From Chloroflexota bacterium (GTDB lineage: Bacteria > Chloroflexota > Dehalococcoidia > Lucifugimonadales > Australimonadaceae): a stretch of 64,000 nt of DNA. The DNA is taken from positions 40,798-104,797 of the forward strand of contig VXQP01000104.1 in assembly GCA_009838965.1 (NCBI GenBank). Reading direction: 5' to 3'. A program made the position numbers and the translations under genes. Below, piece after piece: positions 16,312-24,684 of this stretch; within the stretch, counting starts at the first letter, position 1; each line of letters starts with the position of its first letter. Under the pieces are notes generated by a model that worked only from the letters and a program-made list of their open reading frames with translations, searched no databases and was not told where the DNA came from.

Positions 16312-17499
16312 CTACGGTGTACCCAGCTTGTTGATGGCTGCGCGGAAGCCGGGTGCTGCGCCTTCCAGCGCGGACCGGTGGACGCAATAGGAGATGCGGA
16401 AGTAGCCCGGCATGCCGAACCCGCGTCCCGGAACGACGAGCACCCCCTCCTCCTGCAGGGCCTGGATGAGCAGCATCTCATCTTCTACCGGCGACTGCGG
16501 GAAGAGGTAGAACGCACCTTCGGGCTTGCGGACGTTGTAGCCCGCCGACGTGAGCACGTCGCAGAGGTAGTCCCGCTTCGCCTGGTAGTCGCTGACGTCC
16601 ACGGTCACGCGCTGCAGGCCGCGCACGAGATGCTGCATGATGGCAGGCGCGTTCACGAACCCGAGCACGCGGTTGCAGAAGACGAACGCGTCCAGCAGCT
16701 CGCCCGCCTCCTCGCAGGCGGGGTGCACGGCCAGGTAGCCGATGCGGTCACCGGGGAGGGCGAGGTCCTTGGCATGCGATGTCGCGGTGATGGTGCGCTC
16801 GTACTCGTGCTGCGGGAACGGGTAGGCGAGGCCGTCGTAGATGATGCGGCGGTACGGCTCGTCGCTCACGAGGTAGATGGCCGTGCCGTGCTCCTCGCTC
16901 TTGCGCCGCAGCAGCGCAGCGAGTTCGGCTATGAACGACTGGGGGTAGATGACGCCGGAGGGGTTGTTCGGCGAGTTGAGGATGACGATCCTGGAGCGCG
17001 GGGTGAGCTTGCGCTCCAGCTCATCGAGGTCCGGTGTGAAGTCGTCACCGCAGCCGACGACGATGGGCGTCGCGCCGTAGTTGTAGGTGTAGAAGAGGTA
17101 CTCTGCGAAATACGGTGTCAGGATGACGACCTCGTCGCCGGGGTCGCAGAGTGAGCGTATGGCGACGTTGAGCGCGGCTGCCGCGCCGCACGTCATCAGC
17201 ACGTGCTGGGCTCCATAGGGAAGGCCGGACTCCTCGGCGAGCGAGTCGGCGACGGCCTGGCGCGTCTCCGGATAGCCCGCGTTGGGCATATAGCGGTGCG
17301 CGCCGGGCGCCGGGGTGTCGGCCAGGCTGCGCAGCGCGTCGAAGAACTCGGACGGCGGCTCAACGACGGGGTTGCCGAGCGAGAGGTCGAAGACGTTCTC
17401 CTCGCCGCGCTCGCGCTTGAGGGCGATGCCGAGCTCGAACATGCGCCGTATCCACGAGCTGTTCTCCATGTGCTGCCTGACGTTCGACGCTATGGCCAC
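16312..17499 (-). CDS. Class I/II pyridoxal-phosphate aminotransferase
   Basis: The fold-type I PLP enzyme has about 395 residues. Key motifs are SLGNPVVEPP near the N-terminus, TCGAAAALN (phosphate loop region), NSPNNPSGV, SDEPYRR and the Schiff-base lysine in SHAKDLALPGDRIGY. A C-terminal Arg in YFRISYC binds the substrate carboxylate. It is closest to the AspC/AvtA-like group; the exact amino acid is not readable. The second GTG (17499) is preferred because GGAGG lies 5 nt ahead, whereas the first GTG (17505) abuts it. It is divergent from the small gene at 17595. Confidence 0.85.
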   Translation of the reverse strand: MAIASNVRQHMENSSWIRRMFELGIALKRERGEENVFDLSLGNPVVEPPSEFFDALRSLADTPAPGAHRYMPNAGYPETRQAVADSLAEESGLPYGAQHVLMTCGAAAALNVAIRSLCDPGDEVVILTPYFAEYLFYTYNYGATPIVVGCGDDFTPDLDELERKLTPRSRIVILNSPNNPSGVIYPQSFIAELAALLRRKSEEHGTAIYLVSDEPYRRIIYDGLAYPFPQHEYERTITATSHAKDLALPGDRIGYLAVHPACEEAGELLDAFVFCNRVLGFVNAPAIMQHLVRGLQRVTVDVSDYQAKRDYLCDVLTSAGYNVRKPEGAFYLFPQSPVEDEMLLIQALQEEGVLVVPGRGFGMPGYFRISYCVHRSALEGAAPGFRAAINKLGTP

Positions 17500-17594
17500 G
17501 CTCACCTCCTGCAGTGTGGGCTGCCGCGTACGCGGTGCGCCTGCCCGCCTCTGCTAACATTGCTCCGGTTAACCCTACGATACCGGAGGGACGG

Positions 17595-17846
17595 ATGGCT
17601 GCGGAGACCGGCAAGCGTCTGGAGTGCGCCGACCTGGGCGCGCAGTACATGATTACGAAGGGCGGGGACGGGGAGCTGTCCTGCGCCTCCGCCGCGGACG
17701 GCGAGGCCGACCAGTTAGGCAAGCGCTACCAGGACGAGGCGACGGGCATCATGGTGCTGTGCACGAAGGCGGGCTCGTCCCGCATCCACTGCGACGGGCG
17801 CCCCATGGCGATGCTGGAGGCGCGCAAGCTGCCCTCGTCCGATTGA
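17595..17846 (+). CDS. Small protein with two degenerate desulforedoxin-like repeats
   Basis: The 83-residue protein is unrecognised as a named family. It reads as two tandem modules of about 30 residues: GKRLEC...TKGGDGELSC and GKRYQD...TKAGSSRIHCDGRPM. Both resemble the desulforedoxin-type metal-binding fold. The Cys pairs are incomplete (CADLG and QDEATG where CxxC is expected), so iron binding is doubtful. The GGAGGG ribosome site 4 nt before ATG 17595 decides the start. It is a single gene between divergent and convergent neighbours. Confidence 0.65.
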   Translation: MAAETGKRLECADLGAQYMITKGGDGELSCASAADGEADQLGKRYQDEATGIMVLCTKAGSSRIHCDGRPMAMLEARKLPSSD

Positions 17847-17860
17847 GCATCCTTCCCCGA

Positions 17861-17898
17861 GAGATTCCTCGACTCCGCTGCGCTCCGCTCGGAATGAC
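17861..17898. repeat. Dispersed 38-bp repeat, copy B (inverted)
   Basis: This is the reverse complement of the 38-bp segment at 561-598 with one mismatch. It fills the gap between two convergent genes (stops at 17846 and 17905). Confidence 0.75.
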
Positions 17899-17904
17899 AA
17901 CCTG

Positions 17905-18357
17905 TCAGTCCTTGAGCCACTCGTAGAGGTGGTAGTGCTCGCGGGTCATGCCGAGCGCCTCGTAGACGCGCTGGGCGGGCTCGTTGCGCTTGTCGACGTA
18001 GAGGCGCAGCCCCATGAGCTCATCGGAGCGCTCGACCTGTGAACGGAGGTGGGCGTAGAGCGTCGAGTAGACCCCGCGCCGACGCGCCTCAGGCACGACG
18101 TAGACCGAGTGTATCCAGAGCACGACACCGTTCCGCCAGTCGCTCCACTCGGTGACGGTCATCAGCATGCCGACGGGCGTCTCGTCCTCCTCGGCGAGCC
18201 AGTACTCGGCGTGGACCCGGTCCTCCAGCACGGCGCGTACGCCCTCCGTGAGTGTCGCACGGTCGAGCTCCGCGCCCTCGCTCTCAACGGCCATCGCCAT
18301 CTGCGCATCGACGATGAACAGGAGGTCGTCGCGGTTGGCGCGGCGGACGACGATCAT
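17905..18357 (-). CDS. GNAT family N-acetyltransferase
   Basis: The 150-residue GNAT-fold protein has an acetyl-CoA binding motif A in VVPEARRRGVYSTLY (the R-x-x-G-x pyrophosphate loop is RRRGV). A C-terminal segment YVDKRNEPAQRVYEALGM is typical of motif B. The N-terminus VVRRANRDDLLFIVDAQ is the usual beta1-alpha1 start. The substrate is unknown. It starts 7 nt after the lexA stop and is probably cotranscribed with lexA, so it may be part of the SOS response. Confidence 0.85.
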   Translation of the reverse strand: MIVVRRANRDDLLFIVDAQMAMAVESEGAELDRATLTEGVRAVLEDRVHAEYWLAEEDETPVGMLMTVTEWSDWRNGVVLWIHSVYVVPEARRRGVYSTLYAHLRSQVERSDELMGLRLYVDKRNEPAQRVYEALGMTREHYHLYEWLKD

Positions 18358-18364
18358 GGCGCTG

Positions 18365-19012
18365 CTACGCGGCGACCTTGCGCATTACGGCGACGACCTT
18401 GCCGTGCACCTGGACGCTGTCCGCGGGGACGATGATGGGCTCCATCGCGGGGTTCGCGGGCATGAGGCGCACGTTCTCGCCCTCGAGGTAGAAGTGCTTG
18501 AGCGTGGCCTCCTCCTGCATGGGGAGCCACGCCGCGACCATCTCGCCGTTGCGGGCGTCGCGCGTGTGACGCAGCACCACGATGTCGCCGTCGGTTACGA
18601 ACGCGTCGATCATCGAGTAGCCCTTGACGCGCAGGGCGTAGAGGTTGTCGGGGTCGCGGGGCGTCAGCTCGGGCGGGAGAGCGAACGAGTCGTGGTCGCC
18701 GCCGGCGTAGGCGCTCGCCTCGGGGACGGGGATCGGCTCGCCTGCGGCGATCGCGCCGAGCACCGGGATGCGGGCGACCTCGACGAGGTCCGCCTCCGAC
18801 TCGCCGACGAGCTCGATGGCGCGGGAGATGTCGGGGTCGCGGCGGATGTAGCCGTCGCGCTCGAGCAGGCGGAGGTTGTAGTCGACGACCGAGGTGGAGC
18901 TGATGCCGCAGGCGAGCTGGATCTCGCGAATGGACGGCATGTAGCTGCGATCGGTGTGGTACTCGCGCAGGAAGTCGAGGATCTGCTGCTGGCGCGTCGA
19001 GATGGCTGACAT
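18365..19012 (-). CDS. lexA: LexA SOS-response transcriptional repressor
   Basis: The 215-residue repressor and self-cleaving protease has an N-terminal winged helix (QQQILDFLREYHTDRSYMPS, recognition helix near SSTSVVDYNL). A cleavage site Ala90-Gly91 (AIAAGEP) follows. The S24 catalytic pair is Ser133 (KGYSMID) and Lys172 (ATLKHF). RecA filaments trigger autocleavage after DNA damage. Its own promoter carries a perfect operator, so it is autoregulated. A GNAT gene follows at 7 nt. Confidence 0.95.
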   Translation of the reverse strand: MSAISTRQQQILDFLREYHTDRSYMPSIREIQLACGISSTSVVDYNLRLLERDGYIRRDPDISRAIELVGESEADLVEVARIPVLGAIAAGEPIPVPEASAYAGGDHDSFALPPELTPRDPDNLYALRVKGYSMIDAFVTDGDIVVLRHTRDARNGEMVAAWLPMQEEATLKHFYLEGENVRLMPANPAMEPIIVPADSVQVHGKVVAVMRKVAA

Positions 19013-19034
19013 GGGCGGCCTCCGGCTCGGATTA

Positions 19035-19046
19035 GAACGAACGTTC
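19035..19046 (-). promoter_or_regulatory. LexA operator (SOS box)
   Basis: GAAC-GAAC-GTTC fits the GAAC-N4-GTTC consensus used by Gram-positive-type and related LexA proteins. It lies between the lexA -10 box and the start codon, across the expected transcription start, so bound LexA would block its own synthesis. Confidence 0.85.
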
Positions 19047-19049
19047 TGT

Positions 19050-19079
19050 AGAATAGGAGGCCGCGCTCGCGACTGTCAA
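19050..19079 (-). promoter_or_regulatory. lexA promoter
   Basis: On the minus strand a consensus TTGACA (19079-19074) is followed by an 18-bp spacer and TATTCT (19055-19050). The SOS box starts 3 bp downstream of the -10 box. Confidence 0.75.
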
Positions 19080-19120
19080 CCGGGTGGTGTCACAGTTTGC
19101 GCGGGTTGCGGACGGGGCTG

Positions 19121-19372
19121 CTACTCGGCGGCAGCGTTGAGCCGCTTGGTGAGGCGTGACTTGCTCCGGGCTGCGGCGTTTCGGTGGACGATGCCCTTGG
19201 AGACGGCGCGGTCGAGCCTGCTGACCGCCGTGAGGACGGCGCTGCCCGCCGCCTCGTTGTGGGTGTTGAGCGCGCGGACGGCCTTCTTGACCGCCGTGCG
19301 CGTGCTGGAGCGGACGCGCCGGTTGACGATGCGGCGGCGCTCTTGGACTCTCGCTGCTTTCTTCGCTGGCAT
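19121..19372 (-). CDS. rpsT: 30S ribosomal protein S20
   Basis: The 83-residue, Lys/Arg/Ala-rich three-helix protein binds 16S rRNA early in 30S assembly. It has the family start MPAKKAARVQERRR and later motifs NRRVRSSTRTAVKKAVRA, SRLDRAVSKGIVHRNAAAR and KSRLTKRL. Length is normal. GGAG lies shortly before the ATG. It is a single gene, with lexA downstream in the same direction and a repeat-rich gene-free region upstream. Confidence 0.93.
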   Translation of the reverse strand: MPAKKAARVQERRRIVNRRVRSSTRTAVKKAVRALNTHNEAAGSAVLTAVSRLDRAVSKGIVHRNAAARSKSRLTKRLNAAAE

Positions 19373-19525
19373 TGGTGCTCCGTGAGACTCTTTCTTGTCG
19401 CTGACGGCCTATTATCGCTCACCGGGGCCTCGTTTGGCCAGAGGCGGAGACCCACAAGAGGGGAGGGAGAGGGTGTCAACGCGGCGCACGACGGTAGAGT
19501 TTTTCGCGGTTCACTCGTAACGAGG

Positions 19526-19635
19526 GGCTCATTAAGGCTCATTCACTCCTGGGAGATGCGCCCCCAATGAGCCCTGGGGAGGCTCATAAAGGCTCATTCT
19601 GCATGTTTTTTGAGCCCTTGTGAGCCTTTCTGAGC
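19526..19635. repeat. GGCTCATT repeat array upstream of rpsT
   Basis: Two 19-bp units, GGCTCATTAAGGCTCATTC (19526-19544) and GGCTCATAAAGGCTCATTC (19581-19599), differ at one base. An inverted AATGAGCC lies between them (19566-19573). Three TGAGC cores follow at exact 10-bp steps (19611, 19621, 19631). No open reading frame explains it. The helical phasing of the last three suggests protein binding, but a degenerated mobile element is equally possible. Confidence 0.6.
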
Positions 19636-20011
19636 GCTCCATCCCAAGGGGCATCGCGCCGTGCCCTCGCCCGGCATCCGCGCCGGTGGAGACAGAGTAC
19701 GCGGTCCGGGCGCAACCGCGAAAGAGGCGCGTGTCACGGGTACAGCCCTCACCCACGCGCTAAAGCGCGTTGCCCTCTCCCAGGGGGCGAGGGGAGTCGG
19801 CACCCCCCTACGTCGCCCCCGGTGAGAGGATGCTGCGCGCTAAGCGCGGGACTCCGCGTGCGGCTGCGCTCAACATGACAACCCTCACTCCACCAGCCCC
19901 ACCGCGTGCGCTGCTGCGAACGTGTGGCCTAAGGGCCACTAGGGATTACCGCCGGTGCGGGAATGACGGGCAAGGGCTGCGAGGTTCCTGCCTTCGCAGG
20001 AACGACGGAGT
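19636..20011. other. Gene-free stretch with dispersed repeats
   Basis: I see no credible gene here. It holds a GC-rich stretch with simple inverted pieces (GCGCTAAAGCGC near 19758), a diverged relative of the 38-bp dispersed repeat at about 19847-19881, and at 19984-20003 a perfect hairpin GTTCCTGC-cttc-GCAGGAAC that ends 8 nt before the TauE gene stop. The hairpin may serve as a terminator for the long minus-strand leu/tauE unit. Confidence 0.5.
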
Positions 20012-20737
20012 CTACCGCACCAGCAGCGAGATCGCCGCGGCGACGATGACGATCTCGACGATGTAGACGAACGCCTTGTCGGAGACGCGGTTGGTAATCG
20101 CGCCGCCGACGTACGCGCCCGCTACCATGACGAGGCCAAGCGAGAGGGCGAGGAGCAGGGCGCTCGTGTCGACCAGGGCGAACGAGCCGTAGATGCCGAT
20201 CTTGACGACGTTGATGATGGTCATGCCTGAGGCCATCGTGCCGACGAACGCGCCGCGCCGGAGTCCGTAGGCGAGGAAGAACGACGCACCGAACGGCCCG
20301 GCGCCGCCGAAGAGTGCGGAGAGGAAGCCCTGGCCCGCGCCGACCCCCGCGAACGACCGCGCGCTCATCCGCATCCCGCCTTGCGCCAGCGGCGTATGCC
20401 GGAAGGCGACGATGAGCAGCAGGAAGACGGCGAACGCCCTTTGCAGCAGGTCGGCCGGGAGGTTGGCGAACGCCGTTGCGCCGACGATGGAGGTCGGCAG
20501 CGCGCCGATGAAGAACCACTTGACGACGCTGCGGTCGATGAGGTGGCGGTTCACCCAGATGCGCGACCAGGTCTGCATCATGACGGCGATGGTGGCGATG
20601 GGGACGGCCTCGCGGATGCCGACGGCGAACGTGAGCGCCGGGATCATGATGATGGCGGAGCCGAGGCCCGCGAGCCCGCCGATGACGGCGGAGAAGAAGG
20701 CGATGCCGCCGAGCGCAACGAGGACGACCGGGTCCAC
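20012..20737 (-). CDS. TauE/SafE family sulfite/sulfoacetate exporter, paralog 2
   Basis: The 241-residue membrane protein has about seven helices and two GG-rich half repeats (GGLAGLGSAIIMIPALTF and GVGAGQGFLSALFGGAGPFG). This is the usual pattern of TauE/SafE anion exporters. It begins 2 nt after the stop of a close paralog and is transcribed with it. The substrate is a guess from the family (sulfite, sulfonates or other organic anions). Confidence 0.82.
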   Translation of the reverse strand: MDPVVLVALGGIAFFSAVIGGLAGLGSAIIMIPALTFAVGIREAVPIATIAVMMQTWSRIWVNRHLIDRSVVKWFFIGALPTSIVGATAFANLPADLLQRAFAVFLLLIVAFRHTPLAQGGMRMSARSFAGVGAGQGFLSALFGGAGPFGASFFLAYGLRRGAFVGTMASGMTIINVVKIGIYGSFALVDTSALLLALSLGLVMVAGAYVGGAITNRVSDKAFVYIVEIVIVAAAISLLVR

Positions 20738-20739
20738 AG

Positions 20740-21480
20740 CTATCCCGTCGCCAGGAGGAGCAGGCCCGAGACGATCATGAAGAACTCCACCGCGTAGATG
20801 AAGAGGCGCTCCGGCACGTGCTTGACGATGTGCGCGCCGGCGTACGCTCCCACGGCCATGACGAGGCCGATGCCGACGGCGATGAGGAACGTCTCCACGG
20901 TGAAGAGCGAGAAGCCGCCGTAGACCACCGTCTTGACGATGCTGACGAGGAACGTGCCGACGGCGACGGTGCCGACGAACGCGTTCTTGGTGAGGCCGTA
21001 GGCCATGAAGAAGTGCGCGCCGAACGGGCCTGCGCCGCCGAAGAGCGCCGAGAAGAAGCCCTGGCCGATGCCGACGGGCAGGAAGGCGCGCAGGGGCATC
21101 GCACGCCCCGCAATCAGGGGTATGTGGCGGTAGACGACGAGCGCGAGCAGGAAGACGCCGAGCCCTCTCGCGAGCCAGTCCGTGGGGATGTTCGCGAAGA
21201 CCACGCCGCCGACCGCGGCGGCGGGCACCGCGCCGAGGCTGTACCAGCGGGCGACGCGCCAGTCGACGTAGTCGCGGTTCGCGACGGAGCGAGAGAGCGT
21301 GTTGAGCAGCATCGCGACCGTGACGATGGGGACGGCGAGGCGTATGCCGAACGCAAAGATGAGGACGGGGATGGCGATGATGCCGGTGCTCATGCCGGTG
21401 ACGCCGCCGATGAGCGCGGCTATCAGCGACGTCGCGACAACCGCCGCGGCTACGGGCGCGCTGATGTCGACATCGAGCAT
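20740..21480 (-). CDS. TauE/SafE family exporter, paralog 1
   Basis: The 246-residue protein of the same family has GGVTGMSTGIIAIPVLIFAFGIR in the first half and GIGQGFFSALFGGAGPFGAHFF in the second. It shares its motifs with the next gene and looks like a tandem duplication, perhaps working as a pair. It starts 9 nt after leuB and so may ride on the leucine operon, though no function ties it to leucine synthesis. Confidence 0.82.
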   Translation of the reverse strand: MLDVDISAPVAAAVVATSLIAALIGGVTGMSTGIIAIPVLIFAFGIRLAVPIVTVAMLLNTLSRSVANRDYVDWRVARWYSLGAVPAAAVGGVVFANIPTDWLARGLGVFLLALVVYRHIPLIAGRAMPLRAFLPVGIGQGFFSALFGGAGPFGAHFFMAYGLTKNAFVGTVAVGTFLVSIVKTVVYGGFSLFTVETFLIAVGIGLVMAVGAYAGAHIVKHVPERLFIYAVEFFMIVSGLLLLATG

Positions 21481-21489
21481 CGGCGCGGC

Positions 21490-22590
21490 CTACAGCCGCT
21501 CGAGGATCATATCGGTCATGTGCTGGGTGGTGGAGAACTCCGCGCCGGGAGGGGCGAGATCGGCGGTACGGTGGCCGTCGTTCAGGGCGCTCTCGACCGC
21601 CGCGTTGATGGCGGCGGCCTCCTCTGCGAGGCCGAACGAGTACTGCAGCATGAACGCGGAGCTGAGGATGGAGCCGACGGGATTGGCCTTGCCCTGACCC
21701 GCGATGTCGGGCGCGCTGCCGTGGCTGGGCTCGTAGAGGCCCTTCACCTTGCGCGTCCTGCCCTTCGCGTCCCTGCCGGGGAGTCCGGCGAGGCTGGCGG
21801 ACGGCAGCATGCCGAGCGAGGCGGAGAGGACGGCGGCCTCGTCCGAGATGATGTCGCCGAACATGTTCTCCATGACCATCACGTCGAAGCTCGTGGGGCG
21901 TGTGATGAGGACCATCGCGCAGGAGTCGACCAGCTGGTGCTCGAGCTCGACGTCCGGGTAGTCCTTGGAGACCTCAATGGCGATCTCGCGCCAGAGGCGC
22001 GAGGACTGGAGGACGTTCGCCTTGTCGACCGAGGTGAGCTTCTTGCGGCGGGAGCGGGCGAGCTCGAAGCCGACGCGCAGGATGCGCTCGATCTCCTTCT
22101 CGGTGTAGAGGAGGGTGTCGACGCCCTTGCGTCCGGCCTTCGTCTCCCATCGCTTCTTGGGCGGGGCGTAGTAGAGGCCGCCGGTGAGTTCGCGCAGGAT
22201 GACCATGTCCGCGCCGCGCACGCGGTCGTCCTTGAGCGGGCTTGCGGGCTCCATGCCGGGGAAGACCTTGACCGGGCGGATGTTGGCGTAGAGGCCGAGC
22301 GCCTTCCGCAGGCCCAGGATGGCCGCCTCAGGACGGACGGGCTCGTTGTCCCACTTGGGGCCGCCGACCGCACCGAAGAGCACGGCGTTCGCGCGCCTGG
22401 CGGCACGGACGGTCTCGTCGCGCAGGGGCGTGCCGTAGGCGTCGATCGCGCCTCCGCCCACCGTGTCGGTCTGGTAGCGGAAGTTGTGCTTCCAGCGGGC
22501 GGCGACGGCGTCCAGCACCTGCTGCGACGCTCCGGTGACCTCCGGGCCGATGCCGTCGCCCGGCAGAACCATGATGTCGAAAGTGGCCAT
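21490..22590 (-). CDS. leuB: 3-isopropylmalate dehydrogenase
   Basis: The 366-residue NAD-dependent decarboxylating dehydrogenase oxidises 3-isopropylmalate to 2-ketoisocaproate, the third step of leucine synthesis. Motifs are VLPGDGIGPEV (start), LRKALGLYANIRPVK, the substrate Arg and Tyr region (GGLYY), VDKANVLQSSRLWRE, the metal Asp segment NMFGDIISDEAAVLSASLGM, and the nucleotide site EPSHGSAPDIAGQGKANP. Length is normal. It follows leuD at 48 nt. Confidence 0.95.
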   Translation of the reverse strand: MATFDIMVLPGDGIGPEVTGASQQVLDAVAARWKHNFRYQTDTVGGGAIDAYGTPLRDETVRAARRANAVLFGAVGGPKWDNEPVRPEAAILGLRKALGLYANIRPVKVFPGMEPASPLKDDRVRGADMVILRELTGGLYYAPPKKRWETKAGRKGVDTLLYTEKEIERILRVGFELARSRRKKLTSVDKANVLQSSRLWREIAIEVSKDYPDVELEHQLVDSCAMVLITRPTSFDVMVMENMFGDIISDEAAVLSASLGMLPSASLAGLPGRDAKGRTRKVKGLYEPSHGSAPDIAGQGKANPVGSILSSAFMLQYSFGLAEEAAAINAAVESALNDGHRTADLAPPGAEFSTTQHMTDMILERL

Positions 22591-22638
22591 GTGCGTACCT
22601 CGGGTGTGCCGGCGTATTCGCGGCGGAGTGGGGGCGGG

Positions 22639-23226
22639 TCAGGAGTGCGTGCTCTCGAAGGCGTCTATCGCCCCCTCGTTCTGGAGCGTCAGGCCGATGT
22701 CGTCCAGCCCCTGCACGAGGTTCTCCTTGCGGAAGGGGTCGATGTCGAACGACGCGGCGAGGCCGAGGCTGTCGGTAACCTGCTGCGTCTCGAGGTCGAC
22801 GGTCAGCTCGTAGCCCTGGACCTCCTGGGCGCGGGCGATGATGGTGTCGACCTCGGCGGCGTCGAGCATGACGGGGAGGAGGCCGTTCTGGTAGCAGTTG
22901 TTGCGGAAGATGTCGCCGAAACTCGGCGCGATGACGACGCGGAAGCCGTACTGCTGGATCGCCCACGGCGCGTGCTCGCGGGAGGAGCCGATGCCGAACT
23001 GCGGTCCGCTCACGAGGATGGTGCCACCGGCGTACTGCGGCTGGTTCAGGATGAAGCCGGGCTTGGGGGAGCCGTCCTCCTCGTAGCGCAGCTCGTAGAA
23101 GAGCAGCTCGCCGAACCCGACGCGGTCGATCTTCTTGAGGAAGCGCGCCGGGATGATCTGGTCGGTGTCGACGTTCGGCATGTCGTAGGGAACGACCTTG
23201 CCGGTGTGATTCGTGAAAGCGTCCAT
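22639..23226 (-). CDS. leuD: 3-isopropylmalate dehydratase small subunit
   Basis: The 195-residue swivel-domain subunit of isopropylmalate isomerase pairs with LeuC to convert 2- to 3-isopropylmalate. Typical motifs are VVPYDMPNVDTDQIIPARFLKK near the N-terminus, GPQFGIGSSREHAPWAIQQYGF and SFGDIFRNNCYQNGLLPV. Length is normal. It lies 36 nt after leuC. Confidence 0.95.
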   Translation of the reverse strand: MDAFTNHTGKVVPYDMPNVDTDQIIPARFLKKIDRVGFGELLFYELRYEEDGSPKPGFILNQPQYAGGTILVSGPQFGIGSSREHAPWAIQQYGFRVVIAPSFGDIFRNNCYQNGLLPVMLDAAEVDTIIARAQEVQGYELTVDLETQQVTDSLGLAASFDIDPFRKENLVQGLDDIGLTLQNEGAIDAFESTHS

Positions 23227-23262
23227 CCGTCTACTCCTGCGCCGGAGCCGCGTCCGGTCTCG

Positions 23263-24666
23263 TTAGTTGAGTTCGCGCACGTCCACGAAGTGCCCCGCGA
23301 TGGCGGCTGCGGCGGCCATCGGCGGGCTGACGAGGTGCGTGCGTCCGCCGGGGCCCTGCCGTCCTTCGAAGTTGCGGTTGGAGGTGGAGGCGCTGCGCTC
23401 GCCGGGCGCGAGGCGGTCGGGGTTCATGGCGAGGCACATCGAGCATCCGGCGTCGCGCCACTCGAACCCGGCGTCGGTGAAGACCTGGTCGAGCCCCTCC
23501 TCCTCCGCCTGCTGCTTCACTGCCCACGAACCGGGGACGACGAGCGCGCGGACGGTGTCGGCCTTCTGCTTACCCTTCGCCACCGCGGCGGCGGCGCGGA
23601 GGTCCTCGATGCGGGAGTTGGTGCATGAGCCGATGAAGACCGTGTCGACGGCGATGTCCTGGATGCGCTCGCCGCCGTTCAGGCCCATGTACGCGAGCGC
23701 CTTCTCCACGGCGCCCTGCTCCTGCGACGACTCGAACTCGTCCGGCTTCGGCACACGCCCGCCCACGGGGAGCACCTGCGCGGGGTTCGTGCCCCACGTC
23801 ACCTGCGGCTGGATGTCGGCGGCGTCCAGCGTGACGACAGTGTCGAATGTCGCATCGGGGTCGGTGCGGAGGGCCGTCCAGCGCTCGACGGCGGCGTCCC
23901 AGTCAGCGTCGCTGGGGGCGTACTCGCGCCCCTTCAGGTAGGCGAACGTCGTCTCGTCGGGCGCGACCATACCGGTGCGTGCGCCCGCCTCGATGGACAT
24001 GTTGCAGACCGTCATGCGGCCCTCCATGGACATCTCGCGGAAGACGGAGCCGGTGTACTCGATGGCGTGGCCGATGCCGCCGGACGTGCCGATCTTCCCG
24101 ATGATGGCGAGGATGACGTCCTTGGGCGTGACGCCAAAGCCGAGCGTGCCGTCCACGCGGACCTCCATCGTCTTGGGCTTCGCCTGCCAGATGCACTGCG
24201 TCGCGAGGACGTGCTCGACCTCGGACGTGCCGATGCCGAACGCCATCGCGCCGACCGCGCCATGCGTCGCGGTGTGGCTGTCGCCGCAGACGATGATCAT
24301 GCCGGGCTGCGTGCGCCCCTGCTCCGGCCCGATGACGTGGACGATGCCCTGCTTCTCGCTGAACATGTCGTGGTACTCGAGGCCGAACTCGTCGGCGTTG
24401 CGCTGCATCGCCTCGAGCTGCGCCTTCGAGACCTCGTCCGTGAGGGGCTTGTCGCGGTCGTTGGTGGGGACGTTGTGGTCGGCGACGGCGACGGTCTTGT
24501 CGAGCCTGCGGATACGCCGGTTGTTGAGGCGCAGGCCGTCGAACGCCTGAGGCGAGGTGACCTCGTGGACGAGGTGCAGGTCAACGTAGAGCAGGGAGGG
24601 TTTGCCCTCCTCCTCCCGCACGACGTGCGCGTCCCATATCTTCTCGAACATCGTCTTGGGGGCCAT
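23263..24666 (-). CDS. leuC: 3-isopropylmalate dehydratase large subunit
   Basis: The 467-residue aconitase-family subunit carries the 4Fe-4S cluster. Ligand Cys are in [13 protein letters not shown] and [11 protein letters not shown]. Substrate residues are in [26 protein letters not shown]. The GGAGG ribosome site supports ATG 24666. Directly upstream is a toxin-antitoxin module rather than leuA, so its transcription may depend on that module's promoter or on read-through. Confidence 0.95.
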   Translation of the reverse strand: MAPKTMFEKIWDAHVVREEEGKPSLLYVDLHLVHEVTSPQAFDGLRLNNRRIRRLDKTVAVADHNVPTNDRDKPLTDEVSKAQLEAMQRNADEFGLEYHDMFSEKQGIVHVIGPEQGRTQPGMIIVCGDSHTATHGAVGAMAFGIGTSEVEHVLATQCIWQAKPKTMEVRVDGTLGFGVTPKDVILAIIGKIGTSGGIGHAIEYTGSVFREMSMEGRMTVCNMSIEAGARTGMVAPDETTFAYLKGREYAPSDADWDAAVERWTALRTDPDATFDTVVTLDAADIQPQVTWGTNPAQVLPVGGRVPKPDEFESSQEQGAVEKALAYMGLNGGERIQDIAVDTVFIGSCTNSRIEDLRAAAAVAKGKQKADTVRALVVPGSWAVKQQAEEEGLDQVFTDAGFEWRDAGCSMCLAMNPDRLAPGERSASTSNRNFEGRQGPGGRTHLVSPPMAAAAAIAGHFVDVRELN

Positions 24667-24684
24667 CTGATCCTCCGCTTCTGT

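Noticed and set aside
20818-23628. 936-residue plus-strand ORF
   Set aside because: Antisense to a TauE gene, leuB, leuD and part of leuC. It is low in complexity with no recognisable domain.
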